From NCBI RefSeq assembly GCF_947488135.1, contig NZ_CANKYW010000002.1:682001-746000 (forward strand): 64,000 bases of DNA, in the 5' to 3' direction. Position 1 is the first letter of the stretch. The number at the start of each line of letters is the position of its first letter. A model generated the notes under the pieces. It saw only the letters and a program-made list of their open reading frames with translations, was not told where the DNA came from and searched no databases. The position numbers and the translations under genes were made by a program. Origin of the DNA: an uncultured Marivita sp. (lineage in GTDB: Bacteria; Pseudomonadota; Alphaproteobacteria; Rhodobacterales; Rhodobacteraceae). This document shows, in pieces, positions 47,821 to 55,461 of the stretch.

Positions 47821-49995
47821 TCAGTTCCCGCCCAGAATATCGCGCAGCAATTGGTTCAGCGCGTTCTCCAAGGCGTTGCCGCCGCCTTGCTGGCGTTGCG
47901 GTGCCTGCTGCTGTTGCGGCTGTTGCTGCGGCTGCGCCACCTGACGGGGCGGTTCGGGCACGATCATCGGCAAGGGCGTGACCGGCATGCCTTCGTGAAT
48001 GCGCCGCATCGCTTCGTGCCAGATTTCCGCCGGCAGGCCGCTGCCGGTCACACCGGTGAGCGGCGTGTTGTCGTCGTAGCCCATCCAGACGCCCGCCACG
48101 TAATCGGCGGTGAATCCGATGAACCACGCATCGCGGGCCGCCTGCGTCGTGCCGGTCTTTCCGGCAACCTGCCGGTCGGGCAGGGCGGCGCGTCCGCCGG
48201 TGCCGTTGGTCACGACCTTTTCCATCATCCAGATCAGCTGACGTGCGGCCTGTTCATTGATGACGCGCTCACCGATCCCGCCGCCCGCGCCCATCATGGG
48301 CTGCTCTTCGCCCTGAAGGCGCAGTTCGCGCAGGCCGTAGGGGGTGACGGAGGACCCGCCGTTGAGAATACCCGCATAGGCGCCGGTCATTTCCAGCAGC
48401 GACGCCTCGGATGCGCCAAGGGCCAAGGCCGGGGTGTCGGTCAGATCGCTGGCGATGCCGAAATCCTCGGACACCTTGCGCACCAGATCGCGGCCCACGG
48501 ATTCCGAGACCTTGACCGCAGGGATGTTCAGGCTTCTGGCCAGCGCATCCACCAGTGTGACGGACCCGGCATAATCGCGCGTATAGTTCTCGGGGCACCA
48601 CTGGCCCGATCCGGGGATGTTCATGCAGAAGGGCGCGTCCTCTACGCGGTCATAGGGGCTGTAGCCCAGTTCGAGCGCCGTTGCGTAGACGAAGGGCTTG
48701 AAGGCCGACCCGGTTTGCCGCTTGGCCTGGGTCGCGCGGTTGAAGACACCGGACACGTTGGTCTGGCGGCCACCCACCATGCCACGCACCGCGCCATCCG
48801 CTGACATCACGACAATCGCCGCCTGTGCCTTGGAGCCCTCGCGCACCTTGGTCGAGAAGATTATCTTCATCGCGTCTTCGGTGGCTTTCTGGATCCGCTG
48901 GTCCAGCGTGGTCGAGATGATCACGTCTTCGGTGGTGTCGCGGGTGAAGAAATCGGGACCGGACTGCATGACCCAATCCGCGAAATAGCCGCCTGTCTGG
49001 GTCTTGGCGTCTTCCGACAAGGTGGCGGGGTTGGCCTGCGCGGCGCGGGTTTCTTCGTCGGTCAGGTAGCCTTGTTCGTTCATGAGCCGCAGAACCGTTG
49101 CCGCGCGCGCTTGCGAGCGTTCGAGGTTCGACGTGGGCGCAAGGCTAGATGGTGCGGTGAGAAGCCCCGCGATCATCGCGCTTTCCTGAGGGGTCAGCGC
49201 GGAGGCGGGTTTGGAGAAATACCGTTCGGCCGCTGCCGCCGCGCCATAGGCACCACCGCCCATATACGCGCGGTTCAGGTAGATCGAGAGGATCTCGTCC
49301 TTGGAATATTTGAGCTCCATCGCCAGCGCATAAACCGCTTCCTTGGCCTTGCGGTACAGGGACCCGCGCCGACAATCGGCGACGTATTCGGCTTCGTTCT
49401 TCCAGTCGTTCGGATCGTATTGAACGCCGAGGCACAGGAGCTTTGCCGTCTGTTGCGTGATCGTTGAGCCGCCGTGACCGGACAGGGGGCCGCGCCCTTC
49501 GGACAGGTTGATGCGCACGGCCGACGCCACGCCACGCGGGGAAATGCCGAAATGGCGGTAGAACCGTCGGTCCTCGGTCGCGACCACCGCGTTCTTGAGA
49601 TGCGGGGAGACGGAGTCCGCCGTCACCACGCCGCCGAACTGGTCTCCGCGCCACGCGAATGCGACGCCGTCCCGATCCAAGAGCTGCACGGATCCACGCG
49701 CGCGCCCGTCGAGTGCCTGCGACACCTCTGGCAGGGTCGTGTATTCGTAACCCACAAAAACCGCGACGATGAGAGCGGCAACGATCCCCGCCCGCACGAA
49801 CAGGCGGAGGAAGAACCGGAACACCCAGCCGAAGATGCGCGAGAAGAAACCGACGATGCCGCCCCGCTTGGCGCGCGCCTTGGTCGCTTTACGCCGCGCC
49901 GGCGCAGCCTTCTTGGGCTTTGCCGCCTTGGTGGATTTGCCTGGATAACGTCGGTCCGCGACCAGTCGGCCTTTTCCGCGTCGTGAATCAGTCAT
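47821..49995 (-). CDS. Class A penicillin-binding protein (PBP1A family)
   Basis: A 724-aa bifunctional peptidoglycan synthase. The N-terminus is very basic (residues 1-48), then one membrane helix at 52-80. The GT51 transglycosylase domain has ATEDRRFYRHFGISPRG near 138-154 and GGSTITQQTAKLL near 172-184. The transpeptidase domain has the SxxK motif in RQTGSAFKPFVYA and KTGTTQ near 620. A Pro/Gln-rich linker with QPQQQPQQQQ leads to a short C-terminal helix. Full length with all motifs; no lipid-binding partner is nearby. Confidence 0.94.
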   Translation of the reverse strand: MTDSRRGKGRLVADRRYPGKSTKAAKPKKAAPARRKATKARAKRGGIVGFFSRIFGWVFRFFLRLFVRAGIVAALIVAVFVGYEYTTLPEVSQALDGRARGSVQLLDRDGVAFAWRGDQFGGVVTADSVSPHLKNAVVATEDRRFYRHFGISPRGVASAVRINLSEGRGPLSGHGGSTITQQTAKLLCLGVQYDPNDWKNEAEYVADCRRGSLYRKAKEAVYALAMELKYSKDEILSIYLNRAYMGGGAYGAAAAAERYFSKPASALTPQESAMIAGLLTAPSSLAPTSNLERSQARAATVLRLMNEQGYLTDEETRAAQANPATLSEDAKTQTGGYFADWVMQSGPDFFTRDTTEDVIISTTLDQRIQKATEDAMKIIFSTKVREGSKAQAAIVVMSADGAVRGMVGGRQTNVSGVFNRATQAKRQTGSAFKPFVYATALELGYSPYDRVEDAPFCMNIPGSGQWCPENYTRDYAGSVTLVDALARSLNIPAVKVSESVGRDLVRKVSEDFGIASDLTDTPALALGASEASLLEMTGAYAGILNGGSSVTPYGLRELRLQGEEQPMMGAGGGIGERVINEQAARQLIWMMEKVVTNGTGGRAALPDRQVAGKTGTTQAARDAWFIGFTADYVAGVWMGYDDNTPLTGVTGSGLPAEIWHEAMRRIHEGMPVTPLPMIVPEPPRQVAQPQQQPQQQQAPQRQQGGGNALENALNQLLRDILGGN

Positions 49996-50086
49996 GCCGA
50001 CCGCCTGTGATGCTGCTCTTTTTTACAATTTAGTGGGTTTTGCCGTCGATGTGGACCGCTCACGAACGGGGAACACAGTTTTTTAA

Positions 50087-50134
50087 TTGCACAAAAAGTA
50101 ATCGAAATAGTTAATTTGTGCAAAATTTGTGCAA
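50087..50134. promoter_or_regulatory. Three copies of a TTTGTGCAA 9-mer upstream of glnK
   Basis: TTGCACAAA (50087-50095) is the reverse complement of TTTGTGCAA at 50115-50123 and 50126-50134. The last two are direct repeats 11 bp apart, one helical turn. The block is A+T-rich, 113-160 bp upstream of glnK. NtrC sites also use TGCAC/GTGCA halves, so nitrogen control by NtrC is plausible. Confidence 0.5.
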
Positions 50135-50246
50135 CTTACTAATCCCCGATCCCCTCATCCGGGGGTCTCGTCTTTCAATCACACACACTGTGCCTCTTTT
50201 CTGCGCTTGCAAACAAAGATCGACCTGCAAGGGAAAGGGACCAAGG

Positions 50247-50585
50247 GTGAAGTTCATCATAGCGACGATCAAGCCGTTCAAGCTTGAAGAGGTCCGCGAG
50301 GCGCTCACAGATATTGGCGTCCGCGGCATGATGGTAACCGAGATCAAGGGGTTCGGGTCTCAGTCCGGCCACACCGAGATTTACCGTGGCGCAGAATACG
50401 CGGTGAACTTCGTGCCGAAAATCAAACTCGAGATCGTGGTCGCCGCCGACATGGCCGACCAGGTGATCGAGACCATCACCAAGACAGCCCGCACCGGAAA
50501 GATCGGCGACGGCAAGATCTTCGTGCTCGATGCGCAGCAAGCCATTCGCGTGCGCACAGGCGAAACCAATGGGGATGCGCTCTGA
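50247..50585 (+). CDS. glnK: P-II nitrogen regulatory protein
   Basis: 112-aa trimeric signal protein reporting glutamine and 2-oxoglutarate. The start is GTG with AAGGG close upstream; the protein begins (M)KFIIATIKPFKLEEVREAL. T-loop Y51, the uridylylation site, is present in RGAEYAVNF, and KIGDGKIFV marks the ATP-binding B-loop. It precedes amtB by 36 bp, the usual glnK-amtB pair, in which GlnK blocks the channel when nitrogen is ample. Symbol glnK is chosen over glnB because of amtB. Confidence 0.95.
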   Translation: MKFIIATIKPFKLEEVREALTDIGVRGMMVTEIKGFGSQSGHTEIYRGAEYAVNFVPKIKLEIVVAADMADQVIETITKTARTGKIGDGKIFVLDAQQAIRVRTGETNGDAL

Positions 50586-50621
50586 ACCGGCGCTGTGACA
50601 GAGATTAGGGGACACATACAG

Positions 50622-51932
50622 ATGAAACTACTCAAGACACTCCTGCCCGCTGCCGCGCTTGTCGCGCTGCCGGTTATGGGCATGGCTCAAGAGGCCGCCG
50701 CGCCGACGATGGACGAGGTCGGGCCGTATATTCTCACAACACTACTGTTCCTGATGGCAGGCTTTCTCGTGTTCTTCATGGCCGCCGGCTTTGCCATGCT
50801 CGAAGCGGGCCTCGTGCGGTCCAAGAATGTGGCGATGCAGTTGACCAAGAACATCGCGCTCTTCTCGATTGCGGCCATCATGTATTGGCTGATCGGTTTC
50901 AACACGATGTATCCGGGCGATTTCAACGGCTTCTTCGCCATTGGCGGCCAGACGGTCCTGGACCCGGTCGGCGTTGTCGCAGCGGACGCCGCCCTTGATT
51001 ATGCGTCGGTTGGCTCGGACTTCTTCTTCCAGCTGGTTTTTGTCGCCGCAACCGCGTCCATCGTGTCCGGTGCTGTGGCCGAGCGGATCAAGCTGTGGCC
51101 CTTCCTGGCCTTCGTGGTCGTTCTGACCGGCATCATGTACCCGATCTCGGGGTCCTGGCAGTGGGGTGGCGGCTGGCTGTCCGAAATGGGCTTCTCCGAC
51201 TTCGCCGGTTCGACTGTCGTGCATTCCGTCGGTGGCTGGGCTGCTCTGGCCGGTGTGATCGTGCTTGGTCCGCGTATCGGCAAGTACAAGGACGGTCGTG
51301 TGAACCCGATCCCGGGCTCGAACCTGGCGCTCGCAACGCTTGGCACATTCATCCTATGGCTCGGCTGGTTCGGCTTCAACGGTGGTTCGCAGCTTGCGAT
51401 GGGCACCGTGGGTGACGTCTCCGACGTGTCGCGTATCTTTGCCAACACCAACATGGCCGCAGCTGCTGGTGCCGTGACTGCGCTGATCCTGACGCAGGTT
51501 CTTTACAAGAAAGTCGACCTGACCATGGTGCTCAACGGTGCGCTTGCCGGTCTCGTGTCGATCACGGCTGAACCGCTCGCCCCGACGCTCTTCGGCGCGC
51601 TCTGGATCGGTGCCGTTGGCGGAGTGATCGTGGTCTTTGCGGTGCCGTTCCTCGACAAGCTCAAAATCGACGACGTTGTCGGCGCGATCCCGGTTCACCT
51701 GTTTGCAGGCATCTGGGGTACCATCGCGGTGATCTTCTACGGTGACGCGAACCTGATCACTCAGCTGACCGGCATCGCCGCCTACGGTGTCTTCACCTTC
51801 GTCGGCGCCTTGATCGTCTGGTTCATCCTGAAAGCGATCGTGGGTATCCGCGTCAGCGAAGAGGAAGAGATCAACGGTCTCGACATGGCGGAACTGGGCA
51901 TGGAAGCCTATCCCGAATTCTCCAAAGGCTGA
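50622..51932 (+). CDS. amtB: Ammonium transporter
   Basis: 436-aa ammonia channel. An N-terminal signal peptide (about 1-21) precedes eleven membrane helices. Recognisable are AGFAMLEAGLVRSKNV near 61-76, the SxGGWAALAG pore segment near 205-214 and the twin-histidine regions (VVHSVGGW and PVHLFAGIWG). ATG at 50622 is chosen because the signal peptide starts there. A strong terminator follows. Confidence 0.96.
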   Translation: MKLLKTLLPAAALVALPVMGMAQEAAAPTMDEVGPYILTTLLFLMAGFLVFFMAAGFAMLEAGLVRSKNVAMQLTKNIALFSIAAIMYWLIGFNTMYPGDFNGFFAIGGQTVLDPVGVVAADAALDYASVGSDFFFQLVFVAATASIVSGAVAERIKLWPFLAFVVVLTGIMYPISGSWQWGGGWLSEMGFSDFAGSTVVHSVGGWAALAGVIVLGPRIGKYKDGRVNPIPGSNLALATLGTFILWLGWFGFNGGSQLAMGTVGDVSDVSRIFANTNMAAAAGAVTALILTQVLYKKVDLTMVLNGALAGLVSITAEPLAPTLFGALWIGAVGGVIVVFAVPFLDKLKIDDVVGAIPVHLFAGIWGTIAVIFYGDANLITQLTGIAAYGVFTFVGALIVWFILKAIVGIRVSEEEEINGLDMAELGMEAYPEFSKG

Positions 51933-51967
51933 TCTCCTCCTTCCAATCAGCCTTTAGTGACCAACTG

Positions 51968-51994
51968 CCCGGGCGCTCGCGCCCGGGTTTTTTT
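51968..51994 (+). terminator. Intrinsic terminator of glnK-amtB
   Basis: CCCGGGCG, loop CTCG, CGCCCGGG and seven T; 36 bases past the amtB stop and just before the convergent mbfA gene. Confidence 0.93.
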
Positions 51995-52008
51995 GTTGGC
52001 CGGATCGT

Positions 52009-52983
52009 CTAGCCACTGCCGATCAGAACACCGGCGGCAAAGACGAGCGCACCGCCCAGGACCACCTGGAACGCGGCGCGGAAGAAGGGCGTGTCCATGT
52101 ACCTGTTCTGTATCCACGCGATCGCCCAAAGCTCGATGAACACGACGACAAAAGCGGTGATCGTCGCGGTCCAGAAATCCGGGATCAGGTAGGGCAGGGC
52201 GTGGCCCAACCCGCCGACCGTGGTCATGATGCCCGATGCGAAGCCGCGCTTGATCGGAGAGCCACGGCCGGACAATTGCCCGTCGTCTGAGGCCGCTTCG
52301 GTGAAGCCCATCGAGATACCCGCACCAACCGACGCCGCCAGACCGACGAGGAATGTCGTCCATGTGTCCTGCGTGGCAAATGCGGTTGCGAAGATCGGCG
52401 CGAGGGTCGAGACCGAGCCGTCCATCAGCCCTGCAAGTCCCGGCTGCACCCATGTCAGAACGAACTGGCGGCGGGCGTTTTCCTCTTCGCTGGTGCGGCC
52501 GTCGTCGGTCAGGTGCTCGCGCTCGAGCGCCTCGGCGGTGCTTTGATGGCCCGCTTCCGCCGCTGCCAAGTCGCCAAGCAGCTTGCGGGTTGCCGCGTCG
52601 GTCGTGCGCTTGGCGGCTTCGAGGTAGAACCGTTCGGCGTCACGCTCCATCACTTCGGCTTCGGCCCGGATCCGTTCGATCCCGAGGTTCTCGACCAGCC
52701 AGACCGGCTTTCGCGCGTAATATCCTGCGACGTGTTCGCGCCGGATCAGCGGGATCACGTCGCCAAAGCGCGAGCGGTGCAGGTCAACGAGCCGTTGCCG
52801 GTGGCCGTCTTCCTCGGCAGCCATCCCGTCGAAGATCGCTGCGGTCGACGGGTAATCGGCTCTTAGCCGTTCGGCATAGGACCGGTAAATCCGCGCGTCG
52901 TCTTCCTCGGACGAGATCGCCAGGGCCAGGATTTCCTGCTCCGACAGGTCCGAAAAACGGCGACGATTCAACGAAAAACGCAT
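52009..52983 (-). CDS. mbfA: Membrane-bound ferritin MbfA (Er-VIT1 fusion)
   Basis: A 324-aa fusion of an erythrin/rubrerythrin-like diiron domain (about 14-165) and a VIT1/CCC1-type transporter (about 180-324, five helices). Diiron ligands are visible in SSEEDDARIY, AAEEDGHRQRL, EVMERDAERF and AAAEAGHQST. Related MbfA proteins of rhizobia export iron and guard against iron and peroxide stress under Irr control. I find no clear iron-control element; instead a TetR gene is divergent, with a CTAAAC/GTTTAG dyad in the shared region, so control by that regulator is inferred. Confidence 0.93.
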   Translation of the reverse strand: MRFSLNRRRFSDLSEQEILALAISSEEDDARIYRSYAERLRADYPSTAAIFDGMAAEEDGHRQRLVDLHRSRFGDVIPLIRREHVAGYYARKPVWLVENLGIERIRAEAEVMERDAERFYLEAAKRTTDAATRKLLGDLAAAEAGHQSTAEALEREHLTDDGRTSEEENARRQFVLTWVQPGLAGLMDGSVSTLAPIFATAFATQDTWTTFLVGLAASVGAGISMGFTEAASDDGQLSGRGSPIKRGFASGIMTTVGGLGHALPYLIPDFWTATITAFVVVFIELWAIAWIQNRYMDTPFFRAAFQVVLGGALVFAAGVLIGSG

Positions 52984-53077
52984 TTCAAATATCCTTCATT
53001 CCGCACGGACATGCGATCTGGAAGGCGACGCGCGGCTTGTTTTCCGGCGTCTCGATCACACATCCTTACTTGCGAGA

Positions 53078-53095
53078 CTAAACCGATCTGTTTAG
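53078..53095. promoter_or_regulatory. Probable TetR operator CTAAAC-N6-GTTTAG
   Basis: A perfect six-base dyad with spacer CGATCT, 28 bases upstream of the TetR start and 95 bases upstream of divergent mbfA. Position and symmetry suit autoregulation and control of mbfA. Confidence 0.55.
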
Positions 53096-53122
53096 CTTTT
53101 GAACGCGACATATGGGGTGGCC

Positions 53123-53764
53123 ATGGCAACAGCGCAGGCGCAAATCCGGAAGGGCCGTAAGTTCGACCAAGTGGTCGACGGCGCGCGCGAGGTCTTTCTG
53201 CGGGACGGTTTCGAAGGCGCCAGCGTCGACGATATCGCACGCGAGGCGGGGGTCTCGAAGGCGACGCTCTACAGCTATTTCCCCGACAAGCGGCTTCTGT
53301 TCATGGAGGTCGCCACGCGGCAATGCGCGGAACAGGCGCAGTTCTCAATCGAGAAGATCGACAGCTCACGTCCGCCGGACGAGGTCCTGTCCTGTATCGC
53401 CCATCAGTTTCTGGGGTTCATCTTCTCCGATATCGGACAGCGGATCTTCCGGATTTGCGTGGCCGAAGCGGATCGGTTTCCGCAGTTGGGGCAGGAGTTT
53501 TATCACTCCGGTCCCATGATCCTGCGCGCGGCGGTGGTGGAATACCTGAAGACCGCCGCGGCGCGTCGCGAGCTTTTCATCGAAGATTTCAACCTCGCCG
53601 CAGATCAATTCGCAGAGCTGTGCAAGGCCGACATCTGGACCAAGCTGGTGTTCGGCATCATCCAGTCGGTCTCGGACCATGAAAAAGCCCGCGTGATCGA
53701 CGGCGCGGTCAAGACATTCATGGCCCGCTACGGCGCTGGTGAGCCCGCTCTCAGAACCGCCTGA
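53123..53764 (+). CDS. TetR/AcrR family transcriptional regulator
   Basis: A 213-aa repressor-type regulator. The N-terminal HTH is textbook: EVFLRDGFEGASVDDIAREAGVSKATLYSYFPDKRLLF at about 25-62. The C-terminal ligand domain has a TetR_C-like helix set with no recognisable ligand motif. ATG at 53123 follows GGGGTGG. Divergent from mbfA, so iron or oxidative signals are possible ligands. Its last 37 bases overlap the convergent cobalamin-binding gene. Confidence 0.93.
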   Translation: MATAQAQIRKGRKFDQVVDGAREVFLRDGFEGASVDDIAREAGVSKATLYSYFPDKRLLFMEVATRQCAEQAQFSIEKIDSSRPPDEVLSCIAHQFLGFIFSDIGQRIFRICVAEADRFPQLGQEFYHSGPMILRAAVVEYLKTAAARRELFIEDFNLAADQFAELCKADIWTKLVFGIIQSVSDHEKARVIDGAVKTFMARYGAGEPALRTA

Positions 53765-54543
53765 TACAGCGATTCGAGCGTTTCGAGGCACTGCTCCATG
53801 GAGGCCGCCGCCGCATCCGCCCCGGTTCGGATCGCGATGTCTTTTTCGATTTCGGCGATGTTGCCGCTGATGAAGATCAAGGATCGCGGCGCCGCGATTC
53901 GCAGCTCCACGATCGTGCGCGCCAGAGACCGCACGCGATCGGCGCCCGAAGCCGACAGGCCGATGATCGGATAGCCGCCATCATGCGCGATTTGACAAAG
54001 CTCGGTTTCGGTCCGCCCGACCTGAAGGTCGATCTCCCATCCCTTTTCGCGCAGGATGTCGGCCGCCATGGTGATGCCAAGCACATGCTGTTCGCCGGGA
54101 ACGGCAGCGAACAGCGCTTCGCGGTGGCCTCTGACCGCGACAAAGGGGGTGGCTCTGCGAAGGTCGCGCAGCATGTGCAGCATTCGCCCTGCGGCGATCG
54201 ACATATCGCTGAAATGGATGATGTCCTGTTCCCACCATTCGCCCAACCGACGCGCGGCGCCCGCGATATAAGAAATGCACAGGACCTTATGCGACGCCCC
54301 GCGCTCTTGTGCGCGTCTAAGGATACGTGTCGCCTCTTCTGCCGTGGGATCGACCAGCGCGATGCAAAACGCATCCAGATCGACTTCGCTGATATCCGGC
54401 GGCGCCTTGCGCGAGATATGCGACAGGCGATTGATCACTTCTTGTGCCATCACAAGAAGAGACGCGTCGGATAGCCGTCGTTCCTGACCATGCGCATCGT
54501 CGTCGATGGCACGCACAAGAATCGGTGTGTCGATAGTCAACAT
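53728..54543 (-). CDS. Cobalamin-binding-domain sensor, AerR/PpaA-like
   Basis: A 271-aa protein with a B12-binding_2-like helical cap (about 55-130: LGEWWEQDIIHFSDMSIAAGRM) and a Rossmann-type cobalamin-binding domain (about 135-255) with the lower-ligand histidine H153 in GEQHVLG. The plan matches PpaA/AerR, light- and redox-sensing antirepressors of the photosynthesis regulator PpsR/CrtJ, but no photosynthesis gene is in the window. It may bind B12 or haem. 3' ends of this gene and the TetR gene overlap by 37 bp. Confidence 0.85.
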   Translation of the reverse strand: MLTIDTPILVRAIDDDAHGQERRLSDASLLVMAQEVINRLSHISRKAPPDISEVDLDAFCIALVDPTAEEATRILRRAQERGASHKVLCISYIAGAARRLGEWWEQDIIHFSDMSIAAGRMLHMLRDLRRATPFVAVRGHREALFAAVPGEQHVLGITMAADILREKGWEIDLQVGRTETELCQIAHDGGYPIIGLSASGADRVRSLARTIVELRIAAPRSLIFISGNIAEIEKDIAIRTGADAAAASMEQCLETLESLYQAVLRAGSPAP

Positions 54544-54648
54544 AGTCTGGTCTCCAACACGCTAGGCGCAGAAAACCCCTCTCCCCGCGGGAAACATGGC
54601 ACGCCCACCATCAGGCCGCAATGACCGTTCTGTCGGATGTAGAACGGA

Positions 54649-55359
54649 TCAATCCCGACGGCGGACCATCAGCTGGTTGTTCGACCCGCGTTTGACCTCG
54701 AGGACTTTCATCTCGGACACCAGATCGCTCAGCTTGCGTTTGCCATAGGTTCGGGTGTCGAAATCCGGGTTCGCCGAAACGATGTGCTGGCCCAATTGGC
54801 CAAGGCGATACCATTCGTCGTCCTGATTTATCGCGTCCATCGCCTTGAGGATCAGGTTGCGCGCGTCGTTCAGGTTGCCCTTCTTCGTTGGCTTGGCGGC
54901 CTGGCTGTCCGTGTCTGGCCCATCTTCGAGGTTTTCCAGGAAGATGAAGCGTTTGCAGGCACGGCGGAAGGCGTCGGGTGTTTTCTGCATACCCATCCCG
55001 AACACATCGAGGCCCTGCTCCCGCAGGCGCTGCGCAAGGCGGGTGAAATCGCTGTCCGAACTGACCAGCACGAATCCGTCGAAGCGCCCGGTGTGCATCA
55101 GATCCATCGCGTCGATGACCAGGGCGATGTCACTTGCGTTCTTGCCCACGGTATTGGCAGGCTGGTGGTGTGGCACCAGTCCGTATTCCGCCTGAACCTT
55201 GGACCAGCCCGACATCTGCTGGCTGGAGAAATCGCCATAGCAGCGCCGCACGCTGGCTTCACCCAGCGACGCGATTTCGTCGAAGATCGCCGACGTGTAT
55301 TTCGGAGACGTGTTGTCGGCGTCGATCAGAACGGCCAGCAGGGGCGGATTGTCGGACAT
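54649..55359 (-). CDS. NYN-domain RNase-like protein with OST-HTH/LOTUS domain
   Basis: A 236-aa protein. Residues 5-140 are a NYN (PIN-like) nuclease domain with the acidic residues in LIDADNTSP, KNASDIALVIDAMDLM and VSSDSDFTRLAQRLRE all present, so it may cleave RNA. Residues 160-236 form an OST-HTH/LOTUS-type RNA-binding domain (LILKAMDAINQDDEWYRLGQLGQHI). ATG at 55359 is preferred because homology starts there. Confidence 0.88.
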   Translation of the reverse strand: MSDNPPLLAVLIDADNTSPKYTSAIFDEIASLGEASVRRCYGDFSSQQMSGWSKVQAEYGLVPHHQPANTVGKNASDIALVIDAMDLMHTGRFDGFVLVSSDSDFTRLAQRLREQGLDVFGMGMQKTPDAFRRACKRFIFLENLEDGPDTDSQAAKPTKKGNLNDARNLILKAMDAINQDDEWYRLGQLGQHIVSANPDFDTRTYGKRKLSDLVSEMKVLEVKRGSNNQLMVRRRD

Positions 55360-55461
55360 CGGTGAAGACCCTTGTTCAATATGATCCGGCCCCCGCAGCT
55401 TGGGGACCGGCTTGGCACTGGTGGTGTGCGGCACGCTGTTGCCACCACCGCGTCTGACAGA

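Noticed and set aside
54625-54647. A second LexA-type site (CCGTTCT...AGAACGG)
   Set aside because: It is an inverted repeat with nine-base spacing, unlike the direct GAAC-N7-GAAC or GTTC-N7-GTTC box of alphaproteobacteria; no T-run, so not an obvious terminator either.
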